A stretch of 6,118 bases of DNA from Candidatus Sumerlaeota bacterium (GCA_026398545.1 JAPLSR010000017.1:1-6118), one strand, 5' to 3'; shown: positions 1 to 5,988, counted from the first letter of the stretch. Notes: a model not told the origin generated them from the letters alone. Numbers and translations are program-made.

Positions 1-1376
1 GCCGGAAAAAAATCAAAGCTGGCGAGGATCAGAATCTCCTCGCACTCATCAATGCCCGGACTCCTGTTGTAACCATCTTCGGCAAATCATGGGACCTCCA
101 CGTCCGGGAGGCTTTACAGGCAACGCCGGAGGAGAATCTCGACATGATTTCCGATTCCGTGCGGTTCTTGAAGGGCATGGGGAAGGAAGTGATTTATGAT
201 GCGGAGCATTTCTTCGATGGCTTCAAGCATAACCCGGAGTATGCCCTTAAGACGATTGTTGCCGCCGCCGAGGCGGGCGCCGATAACATTACACTCTGTG
301 ACACCAATGGCGGCGCCCTCACCATGGAATTTTACGAGATTTTTGCTGCGGTGAAGAAGGCGCTGGGCGACTTTCCCATCGGCATCCATGCCCATAACGA
401 TTCCGGTCTTGCCGTCGCCAACTCCTTAACTGCCTGCCATCTCGGCGCCAATCTGGTGCAGGGAACCATCAATGGTTTCGGTGAGCGCTGCGGCAACGCC
501 GACCTCGTTCAGATTATGCCCGCCCTTGTTCTCAAGTGCAAATATCAGTGCGTCTCACTGCAAAGGCTCAAGGAGTTGAAGAGACTTTCGCGCACCATCG
601 ATGAGATTGCCAATCTGGTTCCCAACGACCGCCAGCCATATGTGGGGAATTCGGTCTTCACACATAAAGGAGGCATCCATGTCAGCGCCGTCCTGCGCAA
701 CGCCTCCACATATGAGCACATACCTCCCGAAACGGTTGGGAACAGGCGGCGCGTGCTCGTTTCAGAAATGAGCGGCGTCAGCAATTTGCGTTTCAAGGCG
801 GATGAACTTGGCATTGACATCTCCGCCGCACCGGAGGAGACCCGCGACCTTTTGAAAACCATTAAGGATATGGAAAACAAGGGATACCAGTTTGAAGGCG
901 CTGAGGGCTCGTTTGAGGTCATGCTTAAAAAGGCGCTCGGAAGGCGCCAGAAGTTTTTTGAACTGGTCGCATTCCGCGTAATTGTGGAAAAACGCGGACC
1001 TGAGGAGCCATGCCTCACGGAGGCAACAATCAAGATTAGAGTGGGGGATGAACTGCGGCACATGGCGGCTGATGGAGATGGACCTATCAATGCCCTCGAT
1101 AATGCCCTGCGCAGTGCCCTCATAGAAAGATACCCCGTCCTGAAGAAGGTTCAACTGACAGACTACAAGGTGCGCGTTATCAACCCCAGAGCGGCAACTG
1201 CGGCAAGCGTCCGCGTTATGGTCGAATCCACGGACGGCAAGCAGATATGGGGCACGGTCGGGGTCTCGGAAAATATCATCCAGGCTTCATGGCAGGCGCT
1301 TCTTGACGCCGTTGAATACATCCTCCTCAAAGAGGAGGGGGAGAAGAAGTCAACATCCTCGAGAAAGGTGAGATAG
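1..1376 (+). CDS. cimA: (R)-citramalate synthase, 5' end cut off by the window
   Basis: This enzyme condenses acetyl-CoA with pyruvate to give (R)-citramalate, the first step of the threonine-independent route to 2-oxobutyrate and isoleucine. The reading frame is open from base 3 to the TAG at 1374-1376, giving 457 visible residues. The first visible residues match the 'RRK..KA' stretch that lies about 75 residues into family members, so the catalytic N-terminus lies outside the window. An internal ATG at 144 is not the start. Seen in the sequence: GKSWDLHVREAL near the left edge, DAEHFFDG, the metal-binding HAHND at 387-401, and NGFGERCGNADL, which are HMGL/DRE-TIM barrel motifs. The C-terminal allosteric dimer domain runs from about base 930, with GDGPINALDNALR and the family-typical WGTVGVSENII. 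GKSWD and DAEHFFDG favour citramalate synthase over 2-isopropylmalate or homocitrate synthase. The gene may be co-transcribed with aspS, 95 bases downstream. Confidence 0.95.
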   Translation, partial: RKKIKAGEDQNLLALINARTPVVTIFGKSWDLHVREALQATPEENLDMISDSVRFLKGMGKEVIYDAEHFFDGFKHNPEYALKTIVAAAEAGADNITLCDTNGGALTMEFYEIFAAVKKALGDFPIGIHAHNDSGLAVANSLTACHLGANLVQGTINGFGERCGNADLVQIMPALVLKCKYQCVSLQRLKELKRLSRTIDEIANLVPNDRQPYVGNSVFTHKGGIHVSAVLRNASTYEHIPPETVGNRRRVLVSEMSGVSNLRFKADELGIDISAAPEETRDLLKTIKDMENKGYQFEGAEGSFEVMLKKALGRRQKFFELVAFRVIVEKRGPEEPCLTEATIKIRVGDELRHMAADGDGPINALDNALRSALIERYPVLKKVQLTDYKVRVINPRAATAASVRVMVESTDGKQIWGTVGVSENIIQASWQALLDAVEYILLKEEGEKKSTSSRKVR

Positions 1377-1409
1377 ACTCAGAGTTTCCATATTGCGTCA
1401 TGGATAGAA

Positions 1410-1439
1410 TTGAGAGTCAGGGAGTTTGTATCGTGATAT
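1410..1439 (+). promoter_or_regulatory. weak candidate promoter in the cimA-aspS spacer
   Basis: TTGAGA at 1410-1415 and TGATAT at 1434-1439 are separated by 18 bases within the 95-base spacer ahead of aspS. The -35 matches the sigma-70 consensus well and the -10 poorly. The spacer is more AT-rich than the genes on either side. A short hairpin (TCCAT 1387-1391 with ATGGA 1400-1404) lies just upstream but is too weak to call a terminator. aspS could equally be read through from cimA. Confidence 0.2.
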
Positions 1440-1458
1440 TTTAACATTGTCTGAAAGT

Positions 1459-1463
1459 GAGGT
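1459..1463 (+). promoter_or_regulatory. ribosome binding site that sets the aspS start
   Basis: GAGGT lies 8 bases before the GTG at 1472. The alternative in-frame GTG at 1457 overlaps this site and has no purine-rich Shine-Dalgarno of its own, so 1472 is preferred. Confidence 0.7.
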
Positions 1464-1471
1464 TTAAAAGC

Positions 1472-3289
1472 GTGGAGACATCCCTTGCAGAGGCAAAACG
1501 CACCTGTTATTGTGGTGAGATTCGCAAATCGGATATGGGGAAAGAGGTGGTGCTCAAGGGCTGGGTGCACAGCCGGCGCGACCACGGCAGTATTCTCTTT
1601 ATTGACCTGCGTGACCGCACAGGTCTCTGCCAGGTGGAACTGGACCCGAAAAATATTGCCGGTGAATATTTCGCTCAGGCGCAGGAGCTCCGCAATGAAT
1701 ATGTCATTGCCGTTTCTGGAAAGGTCGTGGAACGTCCCAGGGGCATGGTCAATCGCAAGCTTGCCACCGGTGAGGTGGAGGTGAAGGCAAGCCAGTTTGA
1801 AATTCTGAACACTTCCGATACGCTCCCATTCCGCCTTGATGAATATGCAAACGTGGGGGAGGAAGTTCGACTTCGCTATCGATATTTAGACCTGCGCCGG
1901 ACGGAAATGCAAAACATCATTGCGACCCGTTCCAGACTCTTCCAGATCATTCGCAATTTTCTTTGTGATGATGGATTCATTGAGGTGGATACACCGATTC
2001 TGACCAAGTCCACACCCGAGGGCGCGCGGGATTTCCTTGTCCCCAGCCGCCTGAATGAGGGGATGTTTTACGCCCTGCCGCAGTCGCCTCAACTCTTTAA
2101 ACAGATTCTCATGGTGGCGGGATATGAGAAATATTTCCAGATTGCCCGCTGTTTCCGCGATGAGGACTTCCGCGCCAATCGCCAGCCGGAGTTCACGCAG
2201 ATTGATATCGAGATGTCCTTCGTCACGCCGGATGACATCTTTTCACCGGTGGAACGCCTCATGCGGCGCATCTTTGGGGAGCTCAACGACGTCAGGGTCG
2301 ATATCCCGTTACGGCGCATTCCTTATGCCGAGGCGATGCTCAAATACGGCACTGACAAGCCTGATTTGCGTTTCGGAATTGAGATTCAAGATGTGACGGA
2401 TGTCTTCAGGAGCGGGTGTGAGTTCAAGGTGTTTAATGAGGCGATGGAAGATGGCGGCGTCATACGCGCCATGTGTGTCGCCGATGCGGCTAAGTGGATT
2501 TCCAACACGCAACTCAAGCCCGGCGGGACGCTGCCGAATGTCGTTGCAAGAGCAGGCGCAAAAGGACTCGCCTGGTTCAAGATGGAAGGCGAGCCGGCTG
2601 TGCCAGATTCCACCATTGGCAAATTCTTTGCGCCGGAGACCCTTTCCGCCCTTGCAAAGGCGCTGGGCGCTGCCGCAGGCGACCTCATCTTGCTTGTGGC
2701 GGATAAGCCGAAGATTGCGGCGGTGGCGATGGGACAGTTGCGCCTCTGGCTCGGTCATGAACTCAGCCTTATTAAACCTGAAGCGCTTGAATTCGCCTGG
2801 ATTGTGGATTTTCCCCTGTTTGAATATAACGAGACCGAAAAGCGGTGGGACGCTGCGCACCATCCCTTCACCTCGCCAGTGCCGGAGGATATTCCATTAA
2901 TTGAGACTGACCCGGGCAAGGTGCGCGCCCGCAGCTATGACCTGTGCCTTAACGGAGAGGAACTCGGCAGTGGCAGTATCCGTATTCATCGCTCGGATAT
3001 TCAGCAAAAAGTTTTCAGAGCCCTCGGCATAGGGGATGAGGAGGCGGAGCATCGTTTTGGATTTCTCTTAGAGGCGCTTACATATGGCGCCCCGCCCCAT
3101 GGAGGCATCGCCCTCGGTCTTGACCGCATCATGATGCTCCTCATGAAGTGTGATTCCATTCGTGATGTCATACCCTTCCCCAAGACGCAGACGGGCCTTT
3201 GCCTGATGACCGGCGCCCCCTCTGACGTCACCGAATTACAGCTCCGCGAGGCGCATATCAAACTTCGCCATGAACCCCGAAAACATTGA
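1472..3289 (+). CDS. aspS: aspartyl-tRNA synthetase, predicted non-discriminating (Asp/Asn)
   Basis: This cytoplasmic class II aminoacyl-tRNA synthetase charges tRNA with aspartate. It has 605 residues from GTG at 1472, close to the ~590 usual for bacterial-type AspRS. Domains in order: an N-terminal OB-fold anticodon-binding domain (about 12-110, beginning CYCGE and GWVHSRRDHG); the catalytic core with the EVDTPILTKSTPEGARDFLVPSR region (171-193), the ALPQSPQLFKQ loop (201-211) and motif 2 (FRDED 228-232 through QPEFTQIDIE 238-247); an inserted bacterial GAD domain (about 316-425); and motif 3 GLDR (549-552). His38, in RRDHG, and Gly91, in RPRG, sit where Pseudomonas aeruginosa non-discriminating AspRS has H31 and G81, and where E. 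coli has Leu at the first site. The enzyme may therefore also make Asp-tRNA(Asn), which would need GatCAB amidotransferase elsewhere in the genome. The family call is certain; the specificity is inference. Confidence 0.97.
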   Translation: METSLAEAKRTCYCGEIRKSDMGKEVVLKGWVHSRRDHGSILFIDLRDRTGLCQVELDPKNIAGEYFAQAQELRNEYVIAVSGKVVERPRGMVNRKLATGEVEVKASQFEILNTSDTLPFRLDEYANVGEEVRLRYRYLDLRRTEMQNIIATRSRLFQIIRNFLCDDGFIEVDTPILTKSTPEGARDFLVPSRLNEGMFYALPQSPQLFKQILMVAGYEKYFQIARCFRDEDFRANRQPEFTQIDIEMSFVTPDDIFSPVERLMRRIFGELNDVRVDIPLRRIPYAEAMLKYGTDKPDLRFGIEIQDVTDVFRSGCEFKVFNEAMEDGGVIRAMCVADAAKWISNTQLKPGGTLPNVVARAGAKGLAWFKMEGEPAVPDSTIGKFFAPETLSALAKALGAAAGDLILLVADKPKIAAVAMGQLRLWLGHELSLIKPEALEFAWIVDFPLFEYNETEKRWDAAHHPFTSPVPEDIPLIETDPGKVRARSYDLCLNGEELGSGSIRIHRSDIQQKVFRALGIGDEEAEHRFGFLLEALTYGAPPHGGIALGLDRIMMLLMKCDSIRDVIPFPKTQTGLCLMTGAPSDVTELQLREAHIKLRHEPRKH

Positions 3290-3314
3290 CATGATTTTTC
3301 AAGATATTTTGAAA
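3286..3314 (+). promoter_or_regulatory. candidate promoter for the 59-residue ORF, overlapping the end of aspS
   Basis: A perfect consensus -35, TTGACA at 3286-3291, overlaps the aspS stop codon. Seventeen bases further on is a weak -10, TTGAAA at 3309-3314. Transcription would begin near 3321, leaving a leader of about 16 bases with a ribosome binding site. The -35 and spacing are good but the -10 matches only half of the consensus. Confidence 0.35.
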
Positions 3315-3317
3315 AAT
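3294..3317 (+). repeat. 9-bp perfect inverted repeat, possible operator
   Basis: ATTTTTCAA (3294-3302) pairs perfectly with TTGAAAAAT (3309-3317) across a 6-base loop, and a G-T pair can extend the stem. It lies between the candidate -35 and the start of the small ORF and covers the candidate -10. It has no GC-rich stem and no following T-run on either strand, so it does not resemble an intrinsic terminator. A protein-binding dyad is the more likely reading. Confidence 0.4.
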
Positions 3318-3325
3318 TCAAGAAA

Positions 3326-3332
3326 AGGTGAT
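3326..3332 (+). promoter_or_regulatory. ribosome binding site that sets the small-ORF start
   Basis: AGGTGAT is a full 7-base complement of the 16S rRNA 3' end and lies 4 bases before the ATG at 3337. The in-frame GTG at 3328 lies inside this site, so 3337 is the better start. Confidence 0.6.
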
Positions 3333-3336
3333 AGAT

Positions 3337-3516
3337 ATGAATAAAGAAAAGATTATCTATTATATAAATGTTGAGGATATCCAGACTGTTGCGGAGGAGA
3401 AATTAGGAAGAGAACTTAATGAAAAAGAACTGAAATTGGTTGAGGATAAATTGGGGGATTATATTGGTTGGTTTGAGGCTATTAGCACGGCTATCAATAA
3501 TGCTGGGATAAAGTGA
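3337..3516 (+). CDS. small acidic protein of unknown function, 59 residues
   Basis: I do not recognise the family with confidence. The protein is 59 residues, starting at ATG 3337 behind a strong Shine-Dalgarno. It has no signal peptide, membrane segment or cysteine. It carries 12 acidic and 8 basic residues and looks helical. A first helix around VEDIQTVAEEKLG (12-24) is followed by an N-cap-like LNEKE turn (27-31), a second helix to about 41, and a third with the aromatic YIGWFEAI (42-49). This could be a compact three-helix domain. The gene is about 34% GC, against roughly 55% in aspS, which suggests later acquisition. It lies 47 bases after aspS with its own candidate promoter and dyad, and converges on the macro-domain gene with 27 bases between stop codons. 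Support for a real gene is the start site, codon-like composition and its position outside any other gene. No function is proposed. Confidence 0.6.
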   Translation: MNKEKIIYYINVEDIQTVAEEKLGRELNEKELKLVEDKLGDYIGWFEAISTAINNAGIK

Positions 3517-3543
3517 TATTCAATTAAATGTCTATATATAAGA

Positions 3544-4068
3544 TTATATGATTTTGTTGAGCGCCTTTTCAAAAACAGAATAAGCCTCATTTCCATAAAG
3601 GCAGAAGACGACTTCCTTGAGACCGGTGGGGCTTTCGAGATATTTTCTGGCGGTCTGAAGCATGATGCGGGCACAGCGGTCTATGGGATAGCCGAAAATG
3701 CCCGTGCTGATGGCAGGGAAGGCAATGGATTCCAATTTGTTTTCATCGGCAAGGCGGAGGCTGTTCAGTGTGGCGCTCTCCAGCTTGTGGTCTTCGTCTC
3801 CCTCGCCCATGCGCGGTCCAACAGCATGTATAACATATTTCGCCTTAAGGTTGCCGCCGGTGGTGATTACCGCACCCCCCACATGCGTCCCGCCAATGCG
3901 GTCGCACTCCTCCTGAATCCTCGGTCCGCCTTTGCGTCGTATGGCGCCCGCCACACCACCACCCAACTGCAACGCCGCATTCGCCGCATTGACAATGGCA
4001 TCCGTCGCAAGCTCCGTGATGTCGCCCTCCACCAGACGGATAATACTGTTATTTAATTTGAGTTCCAT
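3544..4068 (-). CDS. stand-alone macro-domain protein (ADP-ribose-binding or hydrolase type)
   Basis: The 174-residue protein is a single macro domain, the cytoplasmic fold that binds ADP-ribose or its derivatives and in some classes removes ADP-ribose from proteins or deacetylates O-acetyl-ADP-ribose. Seen: GDIT (15-18), adenine/ribose-site IVNAANAAL (25-33), diphosphate loop GGGVAGAI (36-43), ITTGG (68-72), VIHAVGP (79-85) and the second phosphate loop AISTGIFGYP (119-128). In MacroD/YmdB enzymes the loop reads GGGVDGAIH. Here the catalytic Asp is Ala40 and the following His is Arg44. Together with RRKGG (44-48) this is closer to the MacroH2A-like and Af1521-like classes, so it may bind ADP-ribose rather than hydrolyse by the MacroD mechanism. 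The start is the only Met before residue 87; no upstream start exists before an in-frame TAG. It lacks a Shine-Dalgarno and lies 33 bases downstream of, and in frame with, the PFK-like gene, so it is probably translated from the same mRNA. Confidence 0.92.
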   Translation of the reverse strand: MELKLNNSIIRLVEGDITELATDAIVNAANAALQLGGGVAGAIRRKGGPRIQEECDRIGGTHVGGAVITTGGNLKAKYVIHAVGPRMGEGDEDHKLESATLNSLRLADENKLESIAFPAISTGIFGYPIDRCARIMLQTARKYLESPTGLKEVVFCLYGNEAYSVFEKALNKII

Positions 4069-4092
4069 TCTTTGTGTCTTGGAGTCTTCGTG
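4069..4092 (-). repeat. three degenerate 8-bp tandem repeats before the macro gene
   Basis: Read on the minus strand the units are CACGAAGA, CTCCAAGA and CACAAAGA, consensus CNCNAAGA, ending directly at the macro ATG. They fill most of the 33-base spacer to the PFK-like gene and occupy the place of a Shine-Dalgarno. Three units is a short array, so a chance origin is possible. Confidence 0.45.
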
Positions 4093-4101
4093 GCAGAAAA
4101 T

Positions 4102-5139
4102 CTATTTCATAAAGAGCATTGATTCTCGATAGATGCTTTCGGGCACGGTGCGGATTTTGCCCGCCACGTCTTCCATGGGAATGGCAGTGATTTCCGTGGA
4201 TTGGAGACTCACCATCATGCCGAACTGCCTTTCCTCTGCGAGCTCAATTGCCTTAGCGCCGAATTTTAGACCCAGTATGCGGTCAAAGGCGGTGGGGGAG
4301 CCGCCTCGCAGAATGGAACTCAGAACCACAGGGCGTGTGTCAATCTTTGACGTCTCCTGAATCCTCGCCGCAAGCCACTGTGAAGCGCCCGTCAGGGATT
4401 CATTCCCGAATTCATCGCGGACAACAGATTTGAGTCTGTAATTCTTGCGGTCTTTTGGGGCGGCGCCCTCCGACATGACGATGATGGTATGTTCCTTTCC
4501 ATCCTTCTTGCGACGCTTTACAAGGTTGCAGACGGCGTTCAGGTCATAGGGGACTTCGGGGATGAGAATGGCATGCGCCCCGCCGGCGAGTCCGGCATAA
4601 AGGGCAACCCATCCAATCTTCTGCCCTGTTGTCTCAACCACAATACAGCGCCCATAAGAGCGAGCCGTGGTATGAAGGCGGTCAATCGCCTCGGCGGCGT
4701 AATTCACCGCGGAGAAGAACCCGAATGTGTAATCCGTGCCGCAAACGCCATTCTGCACAGATTTGGGGACAAAGATGATGTTAAGTCCGGTCTTTTTATA
4801 GAGCTCATACGTAATGGCGAGGATATCATGTCCGCCGATGACAATGAGCGCCTTACAACCAAGTTTGTTGAGATTATTGACAATCTGACGTGTGCCTTCC
4901 TTCCTTGCAAAGGGATTTGCACGAGAGGTCCTTAATATCGTCCCGCCCTGGATTATAATATCCTCCACATCCTCCGAGCCCAGACGCATGTAATTACCCC
5001 CATCCATAAGTCCTTCATATCCGCGGCGGAACCCGTAAATTTGCGTTCCCATGCTGACCGCCCTCACAACAATCCCGCGTAGCACGGCATTCAAACCGGG
5101 GCAATCGCCGCCGCCTGTAATAACGCCAATCCTTTTCAT
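4102..5139 (-). CDS. 6-phosphofructokinase-family protein with catalytic residues replaced
   Basis: The protein has 345 residues and the PFK fold along its whole length: GGGDCPGLN (9-17), GGTILRTSR (65-73), GTDYTFGF (134-141), AIDRLHTTA (151-159), GWVALYAGLAGGA (176-188), IPEVPYDL (193-200), DTR (267-269), RGGSP (278-282) and DRILGLKFG (286-294). True PFKs phosphorylate fructose-6-phosphate with ATP or PPi. Here the key sites differ (E. coli numbering in brackets): GGD is GGH104 (D103); PKTIDND is PKSVQNG with Ser127, Gln129 and Gly131 (T125, D127, D129); MGR is TGQ (171-173); and the substrate His249 is Ser275. The arginines matching R72, R162, R243 and R252 (73, 164, 269, 278) and Glu224 (E222) remain. 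Asp105 and Lys126, typical of PPi-type or group III enzymes, are also kept. Start chosen at ATG 5139, five bases after GGAG. It follows tpiA by 27 bases. It is likely a non-catalytic or repurposed paralogue; a symbol such as pfkA would overstate it. Confidence 0.9.
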   Translation of the reverse strand: MKRIGVITGGGDCPGLNAVLRGIVVRAVSMGTQIYGFRRGYEGLMDGGNYMRLGSEDVEDIIIQGGTILRTSRANPFARKEGTRQIVNNLNKLGCKALIVIGGHDILAITYELYKKTGLNIIFVPKSVQNGVCGTDYTFGFFSAVNYAAEAIDRLHTTARSYGRCIVVETTGQKIGWVALYAGLAGGAHAILIPEVPYDLNAVCNLVKRRKKDGKEHTIIVMSEGAAPKDRKNYRLKSVVRDEFGNESLTGASQWLAARIQETSKIDTRPVVLSSILRGGSPTAFDRILGLKFGAKAIELAEERQFGMMVSLQSTEITAIPMEDVAGKIRTVPESIYRESMLFMK

Positions 5140-5144
5140 TTTCG

Positions 5145-5152
5145 CTCCCCCC
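5145..5152 (-). promoter_or_regulatory. ribosome binding site that sets the PFK-like start
   Basis: On the minus strand GGGGGGAG is followed by five bases and then ATG at 5139. An in-frame TTG at 5154 lies next to this site with no Shine-Dalgarno of its own, so the ATG is the start. Confidence 0.7.
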
Positions 5153-5166
5153 AATCAGGGTGGTTT

Positions 5167-5928
5167 TCAATCTTTAAACTGAATCAGTGGAATAAACTGG
5201 TCAGGCTTGAGCGAGGCGCCTCCCACGAGCGCCCCGTCAATATCAGGCTGAGCCATGAGTTCTTTTATGTTTTCCGGTTTGACACTGCCACCATACTGGA
5301 TGCGGACTTTTTCAGCCACATCCTTTGAATACATCTTCCCAAGGAGGTCTCTTATGAAGATGTGCATCTCTTCCGCCTGCGCGGGGGTTGCATTTCTGCC
5401 GGTGCCGATAGCCCAGACGGGTTCATAGGCAATAACTGTGGTGAGCATTTTTTCCTGCGGGACATCCACCAGACAGCCGCGCACCTGCCGCTCCACAACC
5501 TCATTCAGGCGCCTCGCCTCACGTTCCTCCAAGGTTTCCCCCACGCACAGAATCGGCTTGAGCTGATGTTTGTTGAGCGCCTTTAACTTCTTGTTAATGA
5601 GTTCATCCATCTCGCCGAATTTCTGGCGCCTTTCCGAGTGACCGATGATAACATACTGGCAGCCCAAGTCTTTCAGCATCAGGGGCGAGACCTCTCCTGT
5701 AAATGCGCCGCTATCCTCAAAGTGACAATTCTGGGCGCCAAGGGCGAGTTTTGTCCCCTTGACAAGATTATAAACAGTCTGGAGTGCGGTAAATGGAGGG
5801 CAGACAGCCACCTCACAGTAATCAGTCCGCGAGACCACGGGCAGAATGGCGTTGACGAGGTCTGCCGCCTCGCTCCGCACCTTGAACATCTTCCAGTTGC
5901 CAGCGATGAGCGGAATGCGAGATGTCAT
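5167..5928 (-). CDS. tpiA: triosephosphate isomerase
   Basis: This enzyme interconverts dihydroxyacetone phosphate and D-glyceraldehyde-3-phosphate in glycolysis and gluconeogenesis; it is cytoplasmic and normally a homodimer. The 253-residue length is typical of bacterial TIM. All catalytic residues are visible: Asn11 and Lys13 in GNWKM, the electrophile His97 in IIGHSERR, and the base Glu169 in AYEPVWAIGTG, followed by the flexible phosphate-gripping loop. The phosphate-binding YGGSVKPEN (212-220) and the C-terminal GALVGGASL are intact. The start is firm because TAAGGAG lies five bases upstream of the ATG. The gene lies 60 bases downstream of gap and 27 bases upstream of the PFK-like gene, all in the same direction, so it is probably part of one glycolytic operon. 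No pgk lies between gap and tpiA, unlike the common gap-pgk-tpiA order. Confidence 0.98.
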   Translation of the reverse strand: MTSRIPLIAGNWKMFKVRSEAADLVNAILPVVSRTDYCEVAVCPPFTALQTVYNLVKGTKLALGAQNCHFEDSGAFTGEVSPLMLKDLGCQYVIIGHSERRQKFGEMDELINKKLKALNKHQLKPILCVGETLEEREARRLNEVVERQVRGCLVDVPQEKMLTTVIAYEPVWAIGTGRNATPAQAEEMHIFIRDLLGKMYSKDVAEKVRIQYGGSVKPENIKELMAQPDIDGALVGGASLKPDQFIPLIQFKD

Positions 5929-5933
5929 AAATT

Positions 5934-5940
5934 CTCCTTA
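5934..5940 (-). promoter_or_regulatory. ribosome binding site of tpiA
   Basis: TAAGGAG on the minus strand lies five bases before the ATG at 5928. It is a strong site and confirms that start. Confidence 0.75.
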
Positions 5941-5954
5941 TTGCAGTTTTCTGA

Positions 5955-5982
5955 TTATCAATTGTCAATTATCAATTATCAA
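5955..5982. repeat. four degenerate 7-bp tandem repeats in the gap-tpiA spacer
   Basis: On the plus strand the units are TTATCAA, TTGTCAA, TTATCAA and TTATCAA, consensus TTRTCAA, followed by a partial fifth. The array fills most of the 60-base spacer. Flanking TCAATTG (5958-5964) and CAATTGA (5980-5986) can also pair as a 7-bp stem with a 15-base loop. It is far more AT-rich than the genes on either side and lies upstream of the tpiA ribosome binding site. There is no T-run typical of an intrinsic terminator. Confidence 0.65.
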
Positions 5983-5988
5983 TTGAAT

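Noticed and set aside
545..1123. 192-codon open frame on the minus strand inside cimA
   Set aside because: It is antisense to conserved CimA sequence, rich in Ser and Arg, and has no family resemblance.
2309..2863. 184-codon open frame on the minus strand inside aspS
   Set aside because: It lies wholly opposite the conserved aspS GAD region, its translation has no recognisable motif, and such frames are common opposite GC-rich genes.
3294..3317. Intrinsic terminator of aspS
   Set aside because: The stem is almost entirely A-T and no T-run follows on either strand; an operator-like dyad is the better reading.
3534..3549. Hairpin terminator between the convergent small ORF and macro gene
   Set aside because: Only a 5-bp A-T stem (ATATA/TATAT) overlapping the macro stop; too weak to call.
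3337..4068. Toxin-antitoxin pair such as DarTG (small ORF with macro domain)
   Set aside because: The genes converge instead of forming an operon, the small ORF has no DarT motif, and the macro protein lacks the rest of DarG.
4102..4104. TAG reassigned as a sense codon, giving a PFK-macro fusion
   Set aside because: TAG also ends cimA and gap exactly at the family C-termini, so it is a normal stop here; only occasional readthrough stays possible.
4489..4935. 148-codon open frame on the plus strand opposite the PFK-like gene
   Set aside because: The minus strand encodes a clear PFK fold here; the plus-strand product shows no motif.
5955..5986. CRISPR array or origin iterons
   Set aside because: Units are 7 bp with no spacers, only four copies, and no cas, rep or dnaA-box context is visible.
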